Assembly: GCF_025751555.1 (NCBI RefSeq)
Contig: NZ_JAOWLB010000001.1
Span: 248,001-312,000, forward strand
Direction: 5' to 3'
Origin: Ruegeria aquimaris
Lineage (GTDB): Bacteria; Pseudomonadota; Alphaproteobacteria; Rhodobacterales; Rhodobacteraceae
Length of the DNA stretch: 64,000 bases
This document shows positions 63,269 to 64,000 of the stretch, one piece after another. The stretch's first letter is position 1. Each line of letters starts with the position of its first letter. The notes under the pieces are model-generated. The model searched no databases and was not told the origin of the DNA. It saw nothing but the letters and a program-made list of their open reading frames with translations. The position numbers and the translations under genes were made by a program.

Positions 63269-64000
63269 ATGTTCGAGTGGATAGGCGAAGCCGCCGAAAC
63301 CGTGCGCCGGATCGGCACGCCCGGCTTTCCCGCAGCTCTGGCCGACGCCCTGCGCACGGTGGCACCCTTCGACTACACGGTGGTCTTCGGCTATGTCGGC
63401 TCCAACCCGCCGGTGGATCTCCATGACGACTTTCCCGCCTCCAAACGGCAGGTCTTCGTCCAGGATTACCAGGCCGGGCCTTACGTGCTCGACCCGTTCT
63501 TCCTGGCCGCCACCAAGCCGGTCGCACCCGGCCTCTACCGGATGCGTGATGTCGCCCCCGACCGGTTCTACCAGGGCGAATACTTCCGCAGCTACTACGT
63601 CCAGACCGGCCTGGCCGAGGAGATCGGCTATTTCATCGCCATCCCCGGCACCGGCATGATCGTGGTCTCGCTGATGCGCTCCGACCGGACCTTCTCGGCC
63701 AAGGAATACCGGCACCTGACTGCGGTCTGGCCGATGGTCGAGGCCATGTGCCAGCGCCATTGGGCCAGTTTCGCCGACATGGCGGGCACCACAGACCCAT
63801 CACAAGGCTCGGTGCGCGGCAAGGTCGACCGCGCCTTTCACGCCTTTGGCGAGGGCCTCCTGACCCCGCGCGAACGCGAGGTTGTCGAACACACGCTCAA
63901 GGGCCATTCGGCCGATGCGGTGGGCGCCATACTGGGCATCTCGCCGGGCACCGTGCGCATCCATCGCCGCAACATCTATGCCAAGCTCCGGATCAACTCG
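63269..64000 (+). CDS. LuxR-family regulator, C-terminus cut by the window edge
   Basis: At least 244 residues; the frame is open at the right edge. N-terminal GAF/autoinducer-like domain of about 170 residues (FPAALADALRTVAPFDYTVV, DPFFLAATKPVAPGLYRMRD, YYVQTGLAEEIGYFIAIPG). C-terminal LuxR helix-turn-helix (LLTPREREVVEHTLKGHSAD, GISPGTVRIHRRNIYAKLRI). GGGGG lies just before the ATG. It is divergent from the polyamine-type ABC operon and probably controls it. Confidence 0.88.
   Translation, partial: MFEWIGEAAETVRRIGTPGFPAALADALRTVAPFDYTVVFGYVGSNPPVDLHDDFPASKRQVFVQDYQAGPYVLDPFFLAATKPVAPGLYRMRDVAPDRFYQGEYFRSYYVQTGLAEEIGYFIAIPGTGMIVVSLMRSDRTFSAKEYRHLTAVWPMVEAMCQRHWASFADMAGTTDPSQGSVRGKVDRAFHAFGEGLLTPREREVVEHTLKGHSADAVGAILGISPGTVRIHRRNIYAKLRINS

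Noticed and set aside
1-64000. CRISPR arrays, rRNA, tRNA genes
   Set aside because: I saw no regularly spaced repeats and no rRNA- or tRNA-like sequence in the gaps between genes.

Overview
The window is high-GC DNA from an alphaproteobacterium of the Rhodobacteraceae (Roseobacter group). My impression from protein sequence and gene content is a Ruegeria-like marine strain, but this is recognition and not a database match. Supporting signs are a gene transfer agent (GTA) structural cluster, a PdhA / lipoyl-PdhB / PdhC pyruvate dehydrogenase operon, a valine-degradation cluster, and a GAAC-N7-GAAC LexA box in front of uvrA.

Layout. 1-2.85 kb: two secreted proteins, a methyltransferase and a YbdK-type carboxylate-amine ligase. 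3.0-6.1 kb: acyl-CoA dehydrogenase, 3-hydroxyisobutyryl-CoA hydrolase and 3-hydroxyisobutyrate dehydrogenase, together the middle of valine catabolism. 6.3-8.65 kb: small secreted protein, VOC enzyme, XRE regulator, small membrane protein. 8.7-18.6 kb: uvrA, rhodanese, methyltransferase, VWA protein, lpdA, DUF924, MFS. 18.7-26.5 kb: queA, a giant AsmA/YhdP-like protein, then bcp, DUF455, M23 peptidase and bactofilin. 26.6-31.9 kb: DUF3179, two cyclophilins, pgk, small proteins, an OxyR-like regulator, ftsB. 32.1-35.8 kb: pdhA-pdhB-pdhC.

35.9-43.1 kb is an accessory and partly decayed region. It holds a frameshifted DUF302 pseudogene, a secreted DUF3604 protein, a divergent parvulin-type PPIase plus HupE/UreJ pair, an MFS gene cut off by an IS remnant, and its divergent LysR regulator with an in-frame stop. 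Core genes resume with cysK, cysE and a DksA-like protein.

45.7-58.2 kb is a GTA structural operon on the minus strand, from portal (g3) through g15. The terminase genes normally found upstream of the portal are absent here. In their place are an SDR oxidoreductase, a polyamine-type ABC transporter (63.1-59.1 kb, minus strand) and a divergent LuxR-type regulator running off the right edge.

The most useful new observations are: an identical 18-bp palindrome (TAGTTTA-N4-TAAACTA) just upstream of both lpdA and pdhA, which lie 16 kb apart and encode parts of one complex; the DUF3604 / PPIase / HupE module as a candidate uncharacterised periplasmic system; an OxyR-like regulator lacking the peroxidatic cysteine; and the terminase-less GTA locus. 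Start codons were re-chosen by ribosome-binding site and family length where the longest open frame was clearly too long. All functions are read from sequence by eye, without searches.
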